Source: Candidatus Peregrinibacteria bacterium | Lineage (GTDB): Bacteria > Patescibacteriota > Gracilibacteria > UBA1369 > LOWO2-01-FULL-3 | Length of the DNA: 16,639 nt | Assembly (NCBI GenBank): GCA_007133095.1 | Contig: SLNK01000008.1 | Location: 1-16,639, forward strand | Direction of reading: 5' to 3' | In this document: piece after piece, positions 1 through 6,644 of the stretch | Numbering within the stretch: the first letter of the stretch is position 1 | Layout: each line of letters begins with the position of its first letter | Notes under the pieces: model-generated | What the model was told of the DNA's origin: nothing | The model's database searches: none | Seen by the model: the letters and a program-made list of their open reading frames with translations, nothing else | Made by a program: the position numbers and the translations under genes

Positions 1-65
1 ACAACTCCTTGACTACAGAGGGAACATGTGCTACTTTGCGCAACTGGGTCATTAAAAATATTTTT

Positions 66-533
66 ATGACGGAAAAAATATCCGATAATAACGAGACTGA
101 GGACAAAATTGAAGAAGTTTTTGCCTGGATAGGCTTGACTAGGGAGAAAATATCCGAACGAGGAGACTTGAGATATACCGTGTTTTTAGCCTTTAAGGGT
201 GAACAAGATCCCGGATTGATTGCGGCGGAAATTGATAGAGATGTTTTTTGCGTTATGTCAGGAAAGCATCAGGATATACGGTCTATTAGAACAGCGAATG
301 TTTTTGAAAGAACGGGATTGTATATGGAATGGATAGCATGGAAAGTTTCCAGAGCACTTGAGGGGTGGAAGGAAGAGATGGGCAATGGTTTAAGCTCTAT
401 GGCTGAGCGAACCGTTTTGACTTCAGGCAGATCGGATAATCCGCGAGGAGAATCGGTTTCTTTTTCTGAAGAAATCTCTGCCGGAATTGAAGCGGCGATC
501 GCTATGAGGAGAAGAGGAAAGCATAAAAATTGA
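66..533 (+). CDS. hypothetical acidic soluble protein
   Basis: I do not recognise this 155-aa protein. It has no signal peptide or membrane segment. The N-terminus is acidic and polar, a mixed hydrophobic/charged core follows (residues about 14-105, including a Trp-rich stretch near 'MEWIAWK'), and a Ser/Glu-rich linker leads to a basic tail ending RRRGKHKN. I chose ATG 66 because it gives a natural hydrophilic N-terminus. The frame is open to the left edge of the window, so a longer protein starting upstream cannot be excluded, and a TTG at 9 is another option. No Shine-Dalgarno precedes ATG 66, only an A/T-rich run. The M50 protease gene starts 53 bp downstream on the same strand, so co-transcription is possible but not shown. 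Confidence 0.65.
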   Translation: MTEKISDNNETEDKIEEVFAWIGLTREKISERGDLRYTVFLAFKGEQDPGLIAAEIDRDVFCVMSGKHQDIRSIRTANVFERTGLYMEWIAWKVSRALEGWKEEMGNGLSSMAERTVLTSGRSDNPRGESVSFSEEISAGIEAAIAMRRRGKHKN

Positions 534-573
534 TAAAATTTTTATACTGTGGCATGGTGGACGGGATTTAACT

Positions 574-586
574 TACAATTTTCGCG
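574..586 (+). promoter_or_regulatory. candidate -10 box for the M50 protease gene, leaderless
   Basis: TACAAT at 574-579 lies seven bases before ATG 587, so transcription would begin at or next to the start codon. I see no convincing -35 at the right spacing, and there is no Shine-Dalgarno. The arrangement resembles the better-supported leaderless starts at 3817 and 13500. Confidence 0.3.
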
Positions 587-1219
587 ATGGATCCGATAGT
601 TTTTTTGTACTTTTTGATTGCTTTGTTGGTTGCCTTGACTGTGCATGAGGCTTCGCACGCGTTGGTGGCATATTATTTAGGGGATCCCACGGCTAAAATG
701 AACGGTAGATTAACCTTGAATCCGATTCGTCATTTAGATGCAGTGGGGAGTCTTGTTTTTCTTATTACAATGAGAATCGGTTGGGGAAAACCGGTTCCGA
801 TTAATCCTTCAAATTTTCGTCATCCGGTGAGAGATAGCGCTTTAACCGCTTTGGCGGGACCCGCTTCAAACTTTATTCTTGCTTTTGCGGTAGTTATGCC
901 CATCAAGTATGTGGGGCCTCATATGCCTACGCCTTTGCTTGCTATCCTGTGGTCAATTTTTGATATAAGTATAATTTTAGGAGTTTTCAATCTTTTTCCC
1001 CTGCCTCCTCTGGACGGTTCAAAAATTTTAGGGCTTTTGGTTCCCCGAAGGCTTTATAATCGCTATGCTTGGTATCTTCGGGATAGCATGAAATATTTTG
1101 TTGCGATAATATTGATAGATGTTTTTATTCTGCCTTTTCTTTTCGGATTCTCTGTTTTCATCTATTTGATAGGGTTTTTGCACGGTAAGATAAGTATGTT
1201 GTTGCTTTTGGGCACATGA
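587..1219 (+). CDS. site-2 protease-like M50 membrane metalloprotease
   Basis: This 210-aa integral membrane protein has the hallmarks of peptidase family M50 (site-2 protease). The zinc motif HEASH (H20, E21, H24) sits at the end of the first membrane helix. An AGPASN motif lies at residues 90-95 in a later helix. The third-ligand motif NLFPLPPLDG carries D143. The family cuts substrate proteins inside or near the membrane. It is short compared with RseP-type proteases and has no PDZ domain, so it belongs with the compact M50 group whose substrates are mostly unknown. The last 40 residues are a hydrophobic tail with one or two more helices. The predicted -10 box lies directly upstream of ATG 587 and there is no Shine-Dalgarno. 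The substrate cannot be inferred from the neighbours. Confidence 0.9.
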   Translation: MDPIVFLYFLIALLVALTVHEASHALVAYYLGDPTAKMNGRLTLNPIRHLDAVGSLVFLITMRIGWGKPVPINPSNFRHPVRDSALTALAGPASNFILAFAVVMPIKYVGPHMPTPLLAILWSIFDISIILGVFNLFPLPPLDGSKILGLLVPRRLYNRYAWYLRDSMKYFVAIILIDVFILPFLFGFSVFIYLIGFLHGKISMLLLLGT

Positions 1220-1325
1220 TGTTGTGGTGTTTTTGAGAGTTGAGCACCTCTATGTTGTGGTGAAGGATTGTCTAAAATGGCTTGTGTAAGCCCTTTACTT
1301 TACTGTTTGTTTTATATACTATGTG
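1220..1325. other. intergenic spacer with short repeat and weak hairpin
   Basis: No gene is seen. An 11-bp direct repeat (ATGTTGTGGTG) occurs at 1219-1229, overlapping the M50 stop, and again at 1252-1262. A five-pair hairpin GGCTT/AAGCC with loop GTGT lies at 1279-1292. It could be a weak terminator for the M50 gene, but no strong T-run follows it. Confidence 0.35.
1294..1320 (+). promoter_or_regulatory. candidate sigma70-type promoter of the 6S-like RNA
   Basis: TATACT at 1315-1320 is a good -10 box. TTTACT at 1294-1299 is a possible -35, but its 15-bp spacing is short. The predicted start, about 1326-1327, coincides with the 5' side of the closing stem of the structured RNA downstream. 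Confidence 0.45.
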
Positions 1326-1483
1326 GATGCTCTGCTCTGCATCGTCAGAGTCTTATCTACTCTCTCTATCAATTTAGCCGAGGGAGCCAGTGATTTCTTT
1401 CCGCCGTGGCGGGAGGAAGCCGGCACCCACCTTGAAATCCGGGGGGCTCAGTATCTAAGATTTCAACGGCAAGGCAGAGCTTA
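1326..1483 (+). ncRNA. ssrS: 6S-like regulatory RNA
   Basis: This gene-free stretch folds like 6S RNA, which binds the housekeeping RNA polymerase by mimicking an open promoter. A closing stem pairs GCTCTGC 1334-1340 with GCAGAGC 1474-1480. AGTCTTA 1349-1355 pairs with TAAGATT 1456-1462. A large asymmetric bubble follows, with a pyrimidine-rich 5' strand (about 1356-1378). The terminal arm has GAGCC 1384-1388 with GGCTC 1445-1449 and GATTTC 1392-1397 with GAAATC 1434-1439, and a GC-rich hairpin CCGC/GCGG at 1401-1412. The 3' strand can instead form TTGAAATC/GATTTCAA (1432-1439 with 1459-1466). That breaks the terminal arm, like the rearrangement known for 6S RNA after product-RNA synthesis. 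The 3' half also resembles, from memory, the CACCTTGAA-containing part of E. coli 6S. The ends are approximate and I see no clear terminator. Confidence 0.6.
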
Positions 1484-1513
1484 AAAATCTTCTCAAAGTT
1501 TACGTATTTGCCC

Positions 1514-1542
1514 TTTCGTAACCTGGAAAACTATGCTATAGT
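1514..1542 (+). promoter_or_regulatory. extended -10 promoter of the amino acid permease gene
   Basis: TGCTATAGT at 1534-1542 is an extended -10 element (TG, one base, TATAGT). A weak -35 (TTTCGT, 1514-1519) lies 17 bp upstream. Transcription would start near 1549, about 26 nt before ATG 1575. Confidence 0.5.
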
Positions 1543-1574
1543 GTTATGATTTGTAATATTTGTCAACACTTGAA

Positions 1575-2768
1575 ATGCGCCTTTTTGAAGGGATTAAAGG
1601 AGGGATGAAGGAGTTTCTGTTTAACAGAGGATGGCTGAGGAAGGAAGTTTCCTTTTATCAGGCTATAGCGATGATTGTTGGTACTACGATAGGGGCCGGA
1701 ATCTTGGGCATGCCCTATGCAATATCAAAGGTGGGGCTTCTTTTCGGGGTTGTTATTATCGTTTCCGTGGGGTGTTTGGCTATCGGGATTAATTTGCTTG
1801 TGGGGGAGGTTTCCGCCAGGACAATGGGGAATTTGCAGCTTGTTGGTTTGACGAGGAAGTACTTGGGGAATAAGGCCGGATATTTTATGATGACAATTTT
1901 TTATATTCAGCTTTTTGTTATTCTTACCATTTATATAATCGGGATGGGGGAGATTGCGGCGGACTTTTTTATAGGATCTTCGTTTTTTTGGGGACTTATG
2001 CTTTGGACACTGGGGTCTTTCATTGTTTTTCGTGGTATAGAGGCAATCAAGAGCGTTGAGTTTGTTCTGACTATAACTATCATTTTTGTTGTTTTGATTC
2101 TTGCGGTCTTAGCTATGCCTCATATTGATCTGGAATTTGTGAAGTATTCCAATCCTGCAGCTTTCTTTGTTCCGTATGGGGTTGTTTTGTTTTCCTTCAG
2201 TGGAGTGGGAACGATTCCTGCCGCTTATCGTCTTCTTCATGGTAAAAATGAAGAGTTTAAGCTGGCAATAGTTTCATCTTCCTTGGTGGCTATGTTTGTG
2301 TATATTGTTTTTACCGCTCTGGTTATAGGAGTAACCGGATATAACACTACCGAGATAGCTACGTTGGGTCTTGGCGAGGCTGTTGGAAGGAATATGTTTT
2401 ATATCGCGAATATTTTTGCATTTCTGGCCATAATGACCAGTTTTATTATGCTTGGTATGCAGCTAAGGGATTCAATGAACTGGGATTTTAACTTTCCGTA
2501 TTATCGGGCTACCGCCATTACTTTGTGCGTTCCGTTAGTCATATTTTTGTTGGGGTTGAGACAGTTTGTTCTTGCAATCAATATTGTAGGAGGCATTTTT
2601 ATGAGTACGCAAATGCTTATCCTTGTCATAGTTTATTGGAAAGCGAAACGAGAAGGGGCTTTGGACCCCGTGAGTTATAAATTACATCACGCCGTTCTGA
2701 TATCGGTGATTACGTTATTTGTTTTTTCCTTAGGCGCGGTTTACAGCGTTTACGGGATTTTAGGGTAA
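1575..2768 (+). CDS. amino acid permease, aromatic amino acid type
   Basis: This 397-aa polytopic membrane protein has about 11 hydrophobic helices. The first carries the motif GTTIGAGILGMPYA, typical of the Trp/Tyr (hydroxy/aromatic) permease family within the APC superfamily. These transporters import amino acids in symport with protons or ions. A reduced-genome organism that cannot make amino acids would depend on such uptake, but the exact substrate cannot be read from the sequence. Start choice: ATG 1575 lies 26 nt after the predicted transcription start. TTG 1560 (five residues longer) and ATG 1605 (ten shorter) are in frame. A purine-rich AAAGGAGGG directly abuts ATG 1605, too close to work as a normal Shine-Dalgarno. 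The gene converges with the DUF4349-like gene, leaving 14 bp between the stops and no visible terminator. Confidence 0.85.
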   Translation: MRLFEGIKGGMKEFLFNRGWLRKEVSFYQAIAMIVGTTIGAGILGMPYAISKVGLLFGVVIIVSVGCLAIGINLLVGEVSARTMGNLQLVGLTRKYLGNKAGYFMMTIFYIQLFVILTIYIIGMGEIAADFFIGSSFFWGLMLWTLGSFIVFRGIEAIKSVEFVLTITIIFVVLILAVLAMPHIDLEFVKYSNPAAFFVPYGVVLFSFSGVGTIPAAYRLLHGKNEEFKLAIVSSSLVAMFVYIVFTALVIGVTGYNTTEIATLGLGEAVGRNMFYIANIFAFLAIMTSFIMLGMQLRDSMNWDFNFPYYRATAITLCVPLVIFLLGLRQFVLAINIVGGIFMSTQMLILVIVYWKAKREGALDPVSYKLHHAVLISVITLFVFSLGAVYSVYGILG

Positions 2769-2782
2769 ACGTGTTCGCGATT

Positions 2783-3817
2783 CTATTTCTTCCAAATACG
2801 TTTTGTAAATTTCCAGAGGAAACGCGCCACTACTATGAGGATTAGTAGGTAGATGCCGAATTGAACAATGAAGAGCGCCAAAGTTATAAGCCCGAGGGAG
2901 AGGCCTTGTATGGTTTTGTTGAAGTCTTTAACCAGTTTTTTGGCGGATTCTTTCCAAGACTCTTTGATTTCTTTTCCATCGAAGAATTTGCTTTCCGTTA
3001 CGTTGATGTAGAAGTATGTGTACTTGAGGCGATCCATTTGTCTTACTTCTTGCTGTGCGAGTCGGTTTAGTCGTTCGTTTATGTTTATGCTCTCCATTGT
3101 AAGGCGTTCCACGGTTTGAATTTTGCTGTCGATGATGCGGGCCAGCGCGTCTGCGTCGCGGGTTTCCGTTGCGAATCTGGAAATTTCATCGTAAGCGTTG
3201 AGAGCATCTTCCAAAGTTTCTTCTATCGCTTCTCTTTTCTTTTCTAAAACTTCTCTTTCATCCAGCAGATATTCTATTGTTCTTTGTATTGTGTAGGTTG
3301 TTTTGTTTAGGTCTTTAGGGTCCAAATCTTCAAGAACGGACAAAACTTCTTCCACATGAGAAACGTCTACTTTAATTGTGTAATAACAGCTTTTATCGGT
3401 TTCCGTTGTGCTTTCAAAAATTACGTAATTAAGGGGTTTTAGATTTGTTATAGTTTTGCAATCTTCTTCAAGTGTGCGGGTTTCGATATTGACGTTGTAT
3501 TCCGTTATTTCGTAATCTTCCGCATCTTCGTCCACTGCTCCATCGGGTGGAGGCATCGGAGGGATTCCTATTTCTGCCGGCATTGCCGCGCCCATTCCCG
3601 GAGGGGCCATCGCGCGATCATACATTGCCATTTCCGGAGACGCGAATTCCATGGAATCTTTTGTTTGCATTCCGGGGAGGGTACCCAAGCTTCTTTCAAC
3701 CGTATCAATAAGCGGTTTTGAAAGCGTTGCTAAAATTACCAAAGCAACCAGTGCCGCCAATACGCCGCCGCCTATCTTGAGTGCTTTAGAAAATTTTGAG
3801 GATTTAAATTTCTTCAC
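2783..3817 (-). CDS. DUF4349-like membrane-anchored coiled-coil protein
   Basis: This 344-aa protein has a short basic N-terminus and a membrane helix at about residues 16-36. A Met/Pro/Gly-rich linker follows (about 50-95). Next is an extracytoplasmic domain with two cysteines (C120 and C144, roughly). A long charged helical hairpin (about 175-270) leads to a YFYINV strand. A strong C-terminal membrane helix (about 308-332) ends in a basic tail. This layout matches DUF4349 proteins, which are bacterial envelope proteins of unknown function. I make the match from memory, so it is moderate. The start is GTG 3817. A promoter (-10 at 3824-3829) ends six bases before it, which predicts a leaderless mRNA. 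tRNA-Thr lies upstream on the same strand, and no Shine-Dalgarno is present. Confidence 0.7.
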   Translation of the reverse strand: MKKFKSSKFSKALKIGGGVLAALVALVILATLSKPLIDTVERSLGTLPGMQTKDSMEFASPEMAMYDRAMAPPGMGAAMPAEIGIPPMPPPDGAVDEDAEDYEITEYNVNIETRTLEEDCKTITNLKPLNYVIFESTTETDKSCYYTIKVDVSHVEEVLSVLEDLDPKDLNKTTYTIQRTIEYLLDEREVLEKKREAIEETLEDALNAYDEISRFATETRDADALARIIDSKIQTVERLTMESININERLNRLAQQEVRQMDRLKYTYFYINVTESKFFDGKEIKESWKESAKKLVKDFNKTIQGLSLGLITLALFIVQFGIYLLILIVVARFLWKFTKRIWKK

Positions 3818-3823
3818 GAGAAA

Positions 3824-3852
3824 ATTATATGCTGATGAAAAGGTATATGCAA
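3824..3852 (-). promoter_or_regulatory. sigma70-type promoter giving a leaderless mRNA for the DUF4349-like gene
   Basis: Read on the minus strand, TTGCAT (3852-3847) and TATAAT (3829-3824) are exactly 17 bp apart. Six bases follow (3823-3818), then the GTG start codon at 3817. Initiation at the usual distance falls on the G of GTG. This is the best-supported leaderless start in the window. Confidence 0.7.
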
Positions 3853-3863
3853 GCGATAAATTA

Positions 3864-3939
3864 TGGAGCCACCGAGCGGGATTGAACCGCTGACCTCTCC
3901 CTTACCATGGGAACGCTCTACCAACTGAGCTACGGTGGC
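3864..3939 (-). tRNA. tRNA-Thr(GGU)
   Basis: The minus strand folds into a full cloverleaf. The acceptor stem is GCCACCG/CGGTGGC, the D-arm GCTC/GAGC, and the anticodon arm TTCCC/GGGAG with loop ATGGTAA. The anticodon is GGT (GGU in RNA), which reads threonine codons ACC and ACU. The T-arm AGCGG/CCGCT carries loop TTCAATC. The discriminator base is T, and the 3' CCA is encoded in the DNA (complement of TGG at 3864-3866). Its own promoter lies at 3957-3985. Confidence 0.97.
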
Positions 3940-3956
3940 TTGAGGAACGCGTCGCT

Positions 3957-3985
3957 AATTTACAGCGGATTTCTTATGAATTCAA
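3957..3985 (-). promoter_or_regulatory. promoter of tRNA-Thr
   Basis: On the minus strand TTGAAT (3985-3980) is followed after 17 bp by TAAATT (3962-3957), preceded by TG. Transcription would start near 3950, about 11 nt before the mature tRNA 5' end at 3939. Confidence 0.6.
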
Positions 3986-4011
3986 TCTATTTGTACGAAA
4001 AACACGGATAG

Positions 4012-4060
4012 GTTGGAGAGCCCCTCTCAACTTTTGTGCGGCCAAGAGGATTTCTCCAAA
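4012..4060. other. small region with two competing hairpins
   Basis: One fold pairs GAGAG 4016-4020 with CTCTC 4024-4028, extended by GTT/AAC and followed by TTTT, like a short terminator on the plus strand. A competing fold pairs TTGGAGA 4013-4019 with TCTCCAA 4053-4059 and, inside it, CCTCT 4023-4027 with AGAGG 4045-4049. No plus-strand gene upstream would need a terminator here. No function is assigned. The rest of 3986-4116 shows nothing else. Confidence 0.3.
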
Positions 4061-4116
4061 CTCTATCTGTTTCGATGGCATCTTAATACAAAGTTTGGGG
4101 CGTTGCAAGTTTTTTG

Positions 4117-4347
4117 AAAGCATTCTTTTTTTGGAACTCCAAAAAATGGCCAGCTTGTGCATTTTCCAAAAGGCACCGGCGGACGGCTTCCTCCAGCGGG
4201 AAGCCTGCCTTGACTTCGCAAAAAACGCCCCACATCTTTTTCATTTGAAAAAGTGTGGGGACCAAGCCGTTTTTTGCTCAGACATGCCTATTTGGAAAAT
4301 GCACAAGCTAGCCACTTTTCAAAATCTCTTCTAAAAAGATGTTCTTT
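4117..4347. repeat. large nested inverted repeat, about 230 bp
   Basis: The outer arms 4148-4170 and 4291-4313 are inverted copies of 23 bp with one mismatch (C4151 opposite A4310). They extend inward by AGGCA 4171-4175 with TGCCT 4285-4289, after a one-base bulge. They extend outward less perfectly through CTTTTT/AAAAAG, CAT/ATG and AAAG/CTTT to 4117 and 4347. Three further stems nest inside. GGCTTCC 4185-4191 pairs with GGAAGCC 4199-4205. GCAAAAAACG 4218-4227 pairs with CGTTTTTTGC 4268-4277. An inner hairpin has CCCCACA 4228-4234 with TGTGGGG 4254-4260 and CTTTTTCA 4236-4243 with TGAAAAAG 4246-4253. Short open frames on both strands here are by-products of the palindrome. The element could be a structured RNA, a MITE-like mobile remnant or a DNA cruciform. 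No transposase or target duplication is visible. Confidence 0.8.
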
Positions 4348-4360
4348 AGCGCTCTACTTC

Positions 4361-4386
4361 TTGACATCGGCGTAAAATCGTATAGT
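4361..4386 (+). promoter_or_regulatory. candidate promoter of rpmG
   Basis: A perfect -35 TTGACA at 4361-4366 is followed by TATAGT at 4381-4386, but the spacing is only 14 bp. TAGTCT at 4383-4388 gives 16 bp with a poorer -10. Transcription would start about 20 nt before ATG 4412. The large inverted repeat ends only 13 bp upstream. Confidence 0.45.
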
Positions 4387-4411
4387 CTTGCTCCGAAATT
4401 TAATAAATTTT

Positions 4412-4591
4412 ATGGCGAAAGGAAAAAGTCAATATTGCACATGGTACTGCTCCTCTTGTAATCGGGCGAACTACGTAACTTATTACGATAAAAGAAGGGA
4501 CGCCGATATAACCAAAGAGTTAAGCAAATTCTGTCCTCAGTGTCGGAAGCACGAAGATCATAAGAGGAAGGATACGAAGAAGGGCAACTAG
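4412..4591 (+). CDS. rpmG: 50S ribosomal protein bL33
   Basis: This 59-aa basic protein has the bL33 pattern: an MAKGKSQ start, then CSSC (residues 13-16) and CPQC (44-47) forming the zinc-ribbon type of bL33, and a Lys-rich tail. bL33 sits on the large ribosomal subunit near the E site. The length is normal for a zinc-binding bL33. ATG 4412 is chosen because it gives the usual family N-terminus, although the frame extends upstream to a TTG at 4388. No Shine-Dalgarno precedes it, only an A/T-rich stretch. In many bacteria rpmG lies just before tRNA-Trp, secE and nusG. Here tRNA-Trp does follow, but a lipoprotein gene separates them and secE is absent. Confidence 0.95.
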   Translation: MAKGKSQYCTWYCSSCNRANYVTYYDKRRDADITKELSKFCPQCRKHEDHKRKDTKKGN

Positions 4592-4679
4592 TTTGTGATT
4601 TTCTGGAGCAATGCTGTTTTGTTGCGGTTTTTGTGCGTGTTTGTTAATCTTCGATCGATGTAATTTTTAATTGTTTTTT

Positions 4680-6590
4680 ATGAAGAATTTTAAGTTTTTC
4701 CCCGTGCTTGTTTTATGCGTATTTTCGTTGTTTGTGTTTGTTTCATGCGGATGGAGGTCTTTGAATAAAGAGGCTGTTATGGAATCGGTTTTTCCGGAGG
4801 ATAGTATTTTGGTTTTTGTTTTGGATACTTCGAATGAAAATCAAATGGCGAATCTTCGCCGATTGGCGGGAATGTTCCCCGAATTGGATGAGGACTTGTC
4901 TATGCTTGAACCTTTAAAATTTTATCTCGAGCATACGGGCATTTTTGAGCATGAGGATGAAATTAAAGCTTTTTTTGCCGAACCTTTTCGTTTTGGAGTT
5001 GCTGTTAGAGGAGAGACTTTGGGCGGAGCCATGGAAGCGGATCGGACAAAAAATACCGCTTATGCCATGACGTCGGCGGATCGGCCTCCTTTAGATTTTT
5101 TTGTTGATGATTCCGAAGGTGAGGTAATGGAAATTTATAGTGAAGATTTCTGGATGGATGATGCGGATTTATGGATTAGTCCCCCCGATACCTCAGGATT
5201 GAGGGATCAGCCCTTTGGTACTGTGGCGCCCGGCTCTTCTTTTGAACTTGAGGAGGAGTTTTATTTTGCCGTTGAGTCCGAGGCGGCGCATGTATTGGAA
5301 AAGGCGCTTACGGAATTGATGAAAGAAAATCCCGAGCTTTTTTCCTTCGAGGAAAAACGGGGAGTGAAGTATTGGCATCACAACGAGGAGGAAGGCTCTA
5401 TTGTTCGCTATGGGGATATCTTTTTCGTTTCAAATAAGAATAAAAGTGTTGAAGAGGCTATTGATAGACTGAACAAAGGGGAAAGTTTTTTTGTGGATGA
5501 TAGCGGAATTGACAATTTGGCATATCTTTATGTGGGGGACTTGGAGGAATTTGGGTTAGTCGGACTTGGCCGAAATGTTGATTTATTGGGTGCCGCGTGG
5601 AGTTATTTTATTGTTGAAGCCGATGGGCTGAGAATTAAGGGGAAACAGGAGTTTACGGGAAATAAGAGTGAATTGGCCACGATGGGCTTGGATGTTGATC
5701 ACGATTTTGGTTTGGCGAGAAAAATCGGAGGGGATGGCGTGTTCCTGTATAATGAAAATTTTAATTTGTTGTTTATTGTCGATACGATTTTGGACGCCTT
5801 TCCTTTTGATGTGGGGCTTGAAGTGCCTGCCGCTTTGGTAGGATTGGACATAGATTCTTTCAGAGCGCTTTTGGACTCTCCTTTCGCTTTTGTTGCATCG
5901 CATACGGGAGGGATTGTTCCCAATATCGCGTTTTATCTTGATGTCGGGGAGGATAAGGTTGATGACGCAAGGGCGGTTGTCGCTGTTTTGAGCGAATATT
6001 TGGAGGAAGTTCTGGTGGAATTTGAGGATGTAATGGTTCTTTACGGGCAAGAGTCTCCCGAAGATATTTTGCAAAAAGATCTTGTTCCGATGAAGGGAAC
6101 GGTTTTGCATCGGTTGGTTTTCAATTTGAGCGATTATGATGACGATATGGTTTCTTCACTCGGGGATTTGGAACTTTATTATGGCGTTACTCATGACAAC
6201 GTTCTCGTTACGGCTTTGCATGGCGATTTTGTTGATTATTACGGGAAGAATGTTGTTTCCGGCGATGCGATTTTTGAAAGGGTTTATAGTAATGTTTCAG
6301 CTATCGGAGGTTCAATGATGTATTTTGATTTTGATTTGTTCTCCGATGTTTTATCCGGATTTTTCAGCTTGGGTGGAGCTGATGATGTATATGATTCCAT
6401 GGTCAAGCCTTTTCTTGCTCCGTTAAAGTTTGCGGTTAATGTTTCTTCTTTTGAAGCCGGATTTCTGTGGTCTGAGCTATTTGTTTTGATTGAAGAGATT
6501 GAAGAGGAAATTGAGGCTTTGGTTGATGGAGGTGGTGATTTAGGAGGTGTCGAAATTGACAGAGATGAGAAAGCTCGGATTTTGCGGTGA
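4680..6590 (+). CDS. DUF3352-like extracytoplasmic lipoprotein
   Basis: This 636-aa protein starts with a lipoprotein signal: MKNFKFF, a hydrophobic stretch, then VFVSC with the lipidated cysteine near residue 24. The mature part is acidic and has no further membrane helix. It begins with a 'FPEDSILVFVLDTSNEN' motif followed by a Leu-rich helical segment, then alternates strands and helices with 'EPFRFGVAVRG' and similar phrases. This resembles DUF3352, a family of secreted or anchored proteins of unknown function. I make the match from memory and cannot confirm it. It ends in an acidic helix and an RDEKARILR tail. ATG 4680 is preferred over TTG 4671 because it starts the signal peptide directly. 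A T-run and no Shine-Dalgarno precede it. The gene sits between rpmG and tRNA-Trp on the same strand. Confidence 0.75.
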   Translation: MKNFKFFPVLVLCVFSLFVFVSCGWRSLNKEAVMESVFPEDSILVFVLDTSNENQMANLRRLAGMFPELDEDLSMLEPLKFYLEHTGIFEHEDEIKAFFAEPFRFGVAVRGETLGGAMEADRTKNTAYAMTSADRPPLDFFVDDSEGEVMEIYSEDFWMDDADLWISPPDTSGLRDQPFGTVAPGSSFELEEEFYFAVESEAAHVLEKALTELMKENPELFSFEEKRGVKYWHHNEEEGSIVRYGDIFFVSNKNKSVEEAIDRLNKGESFFVDDSGIDNLAYLYVGDLEEFGLVGLGRNVDLLGAAWSYFIVEADGLRIKGKQEFTGNKSELATMGLDVDHDFGLARKIGGDGVFLYNENFNLLFIVDTILDAFPFDVGLEVPAALVGLDIDSFRALLDSPFAFVASHTGGIVPNIAFYLDVGEDKVDDARAVVAVLSEYLEEVLVEFEDVMVLYGQESPEDILQKDLVPMKGTVLHRLVFNLSDYDDDMVSSLGDLELYYGVTHDNVLVTALHGDFVDYYGKNVVSGDAIFERVYSNVSAIGGSMMYFDFDLFSDVLSGFFSLGGADDVYDSMVKPFLAPLKFAVNVSSFEAGFLWSELFVLIEEIEEEIEALVDGGGDLGGVEIDRDEKARILR

Positions 6591-6594
6591 AAAT

Positions 6595-6623
6595 TTGATT
6601 TATGGAGCTGATTCTATTAAATT
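6595..6623 (+). promoter_or_regulatory. candidate promoter of tRNA-Trp
   Basis: TTGATT at 6595-6600 is followed after 17 bp by TTAAAT at 6618-6623, with TATTAA at 6615-6620 as an overlapping alternative. The predicted start near 6630 is about 15 nt upstream of the tRNA. Confidence 0.45.
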
Positions 6624-6644
6624 GCATTTAGCTATTTGAAATGT

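Noticed and set aside
1326..1483. RNase P RNA, tmRNA or SRP RNA in place of the 6S-like RNA
   Set aside because: The stretch lacks the GAGGAAAGTC core of RNase P RNA, the tRNA-like end of tmRNA and the GGAAGCAGCC-type loop of SRP RNA. It is also too short for the first two.
1596..1607. Perfect-looking Shine-Dalgarno AAAGGAGGG before ATG 1605 of the permease
   Set aside because: The purine run touches the ATG with essentially no spacer, which is too close for ribosome pairing. It also lies inside the coding frame from the upstream ATG 1575.
4083..4334. Overlapping open frames on both strands between tRNA-Thr and rpmG
   Set aside because: They lie within and around the large inverted repeat and have no start context. 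Inverted arms naturally open frames on both strands, and their peptides resemble no family.
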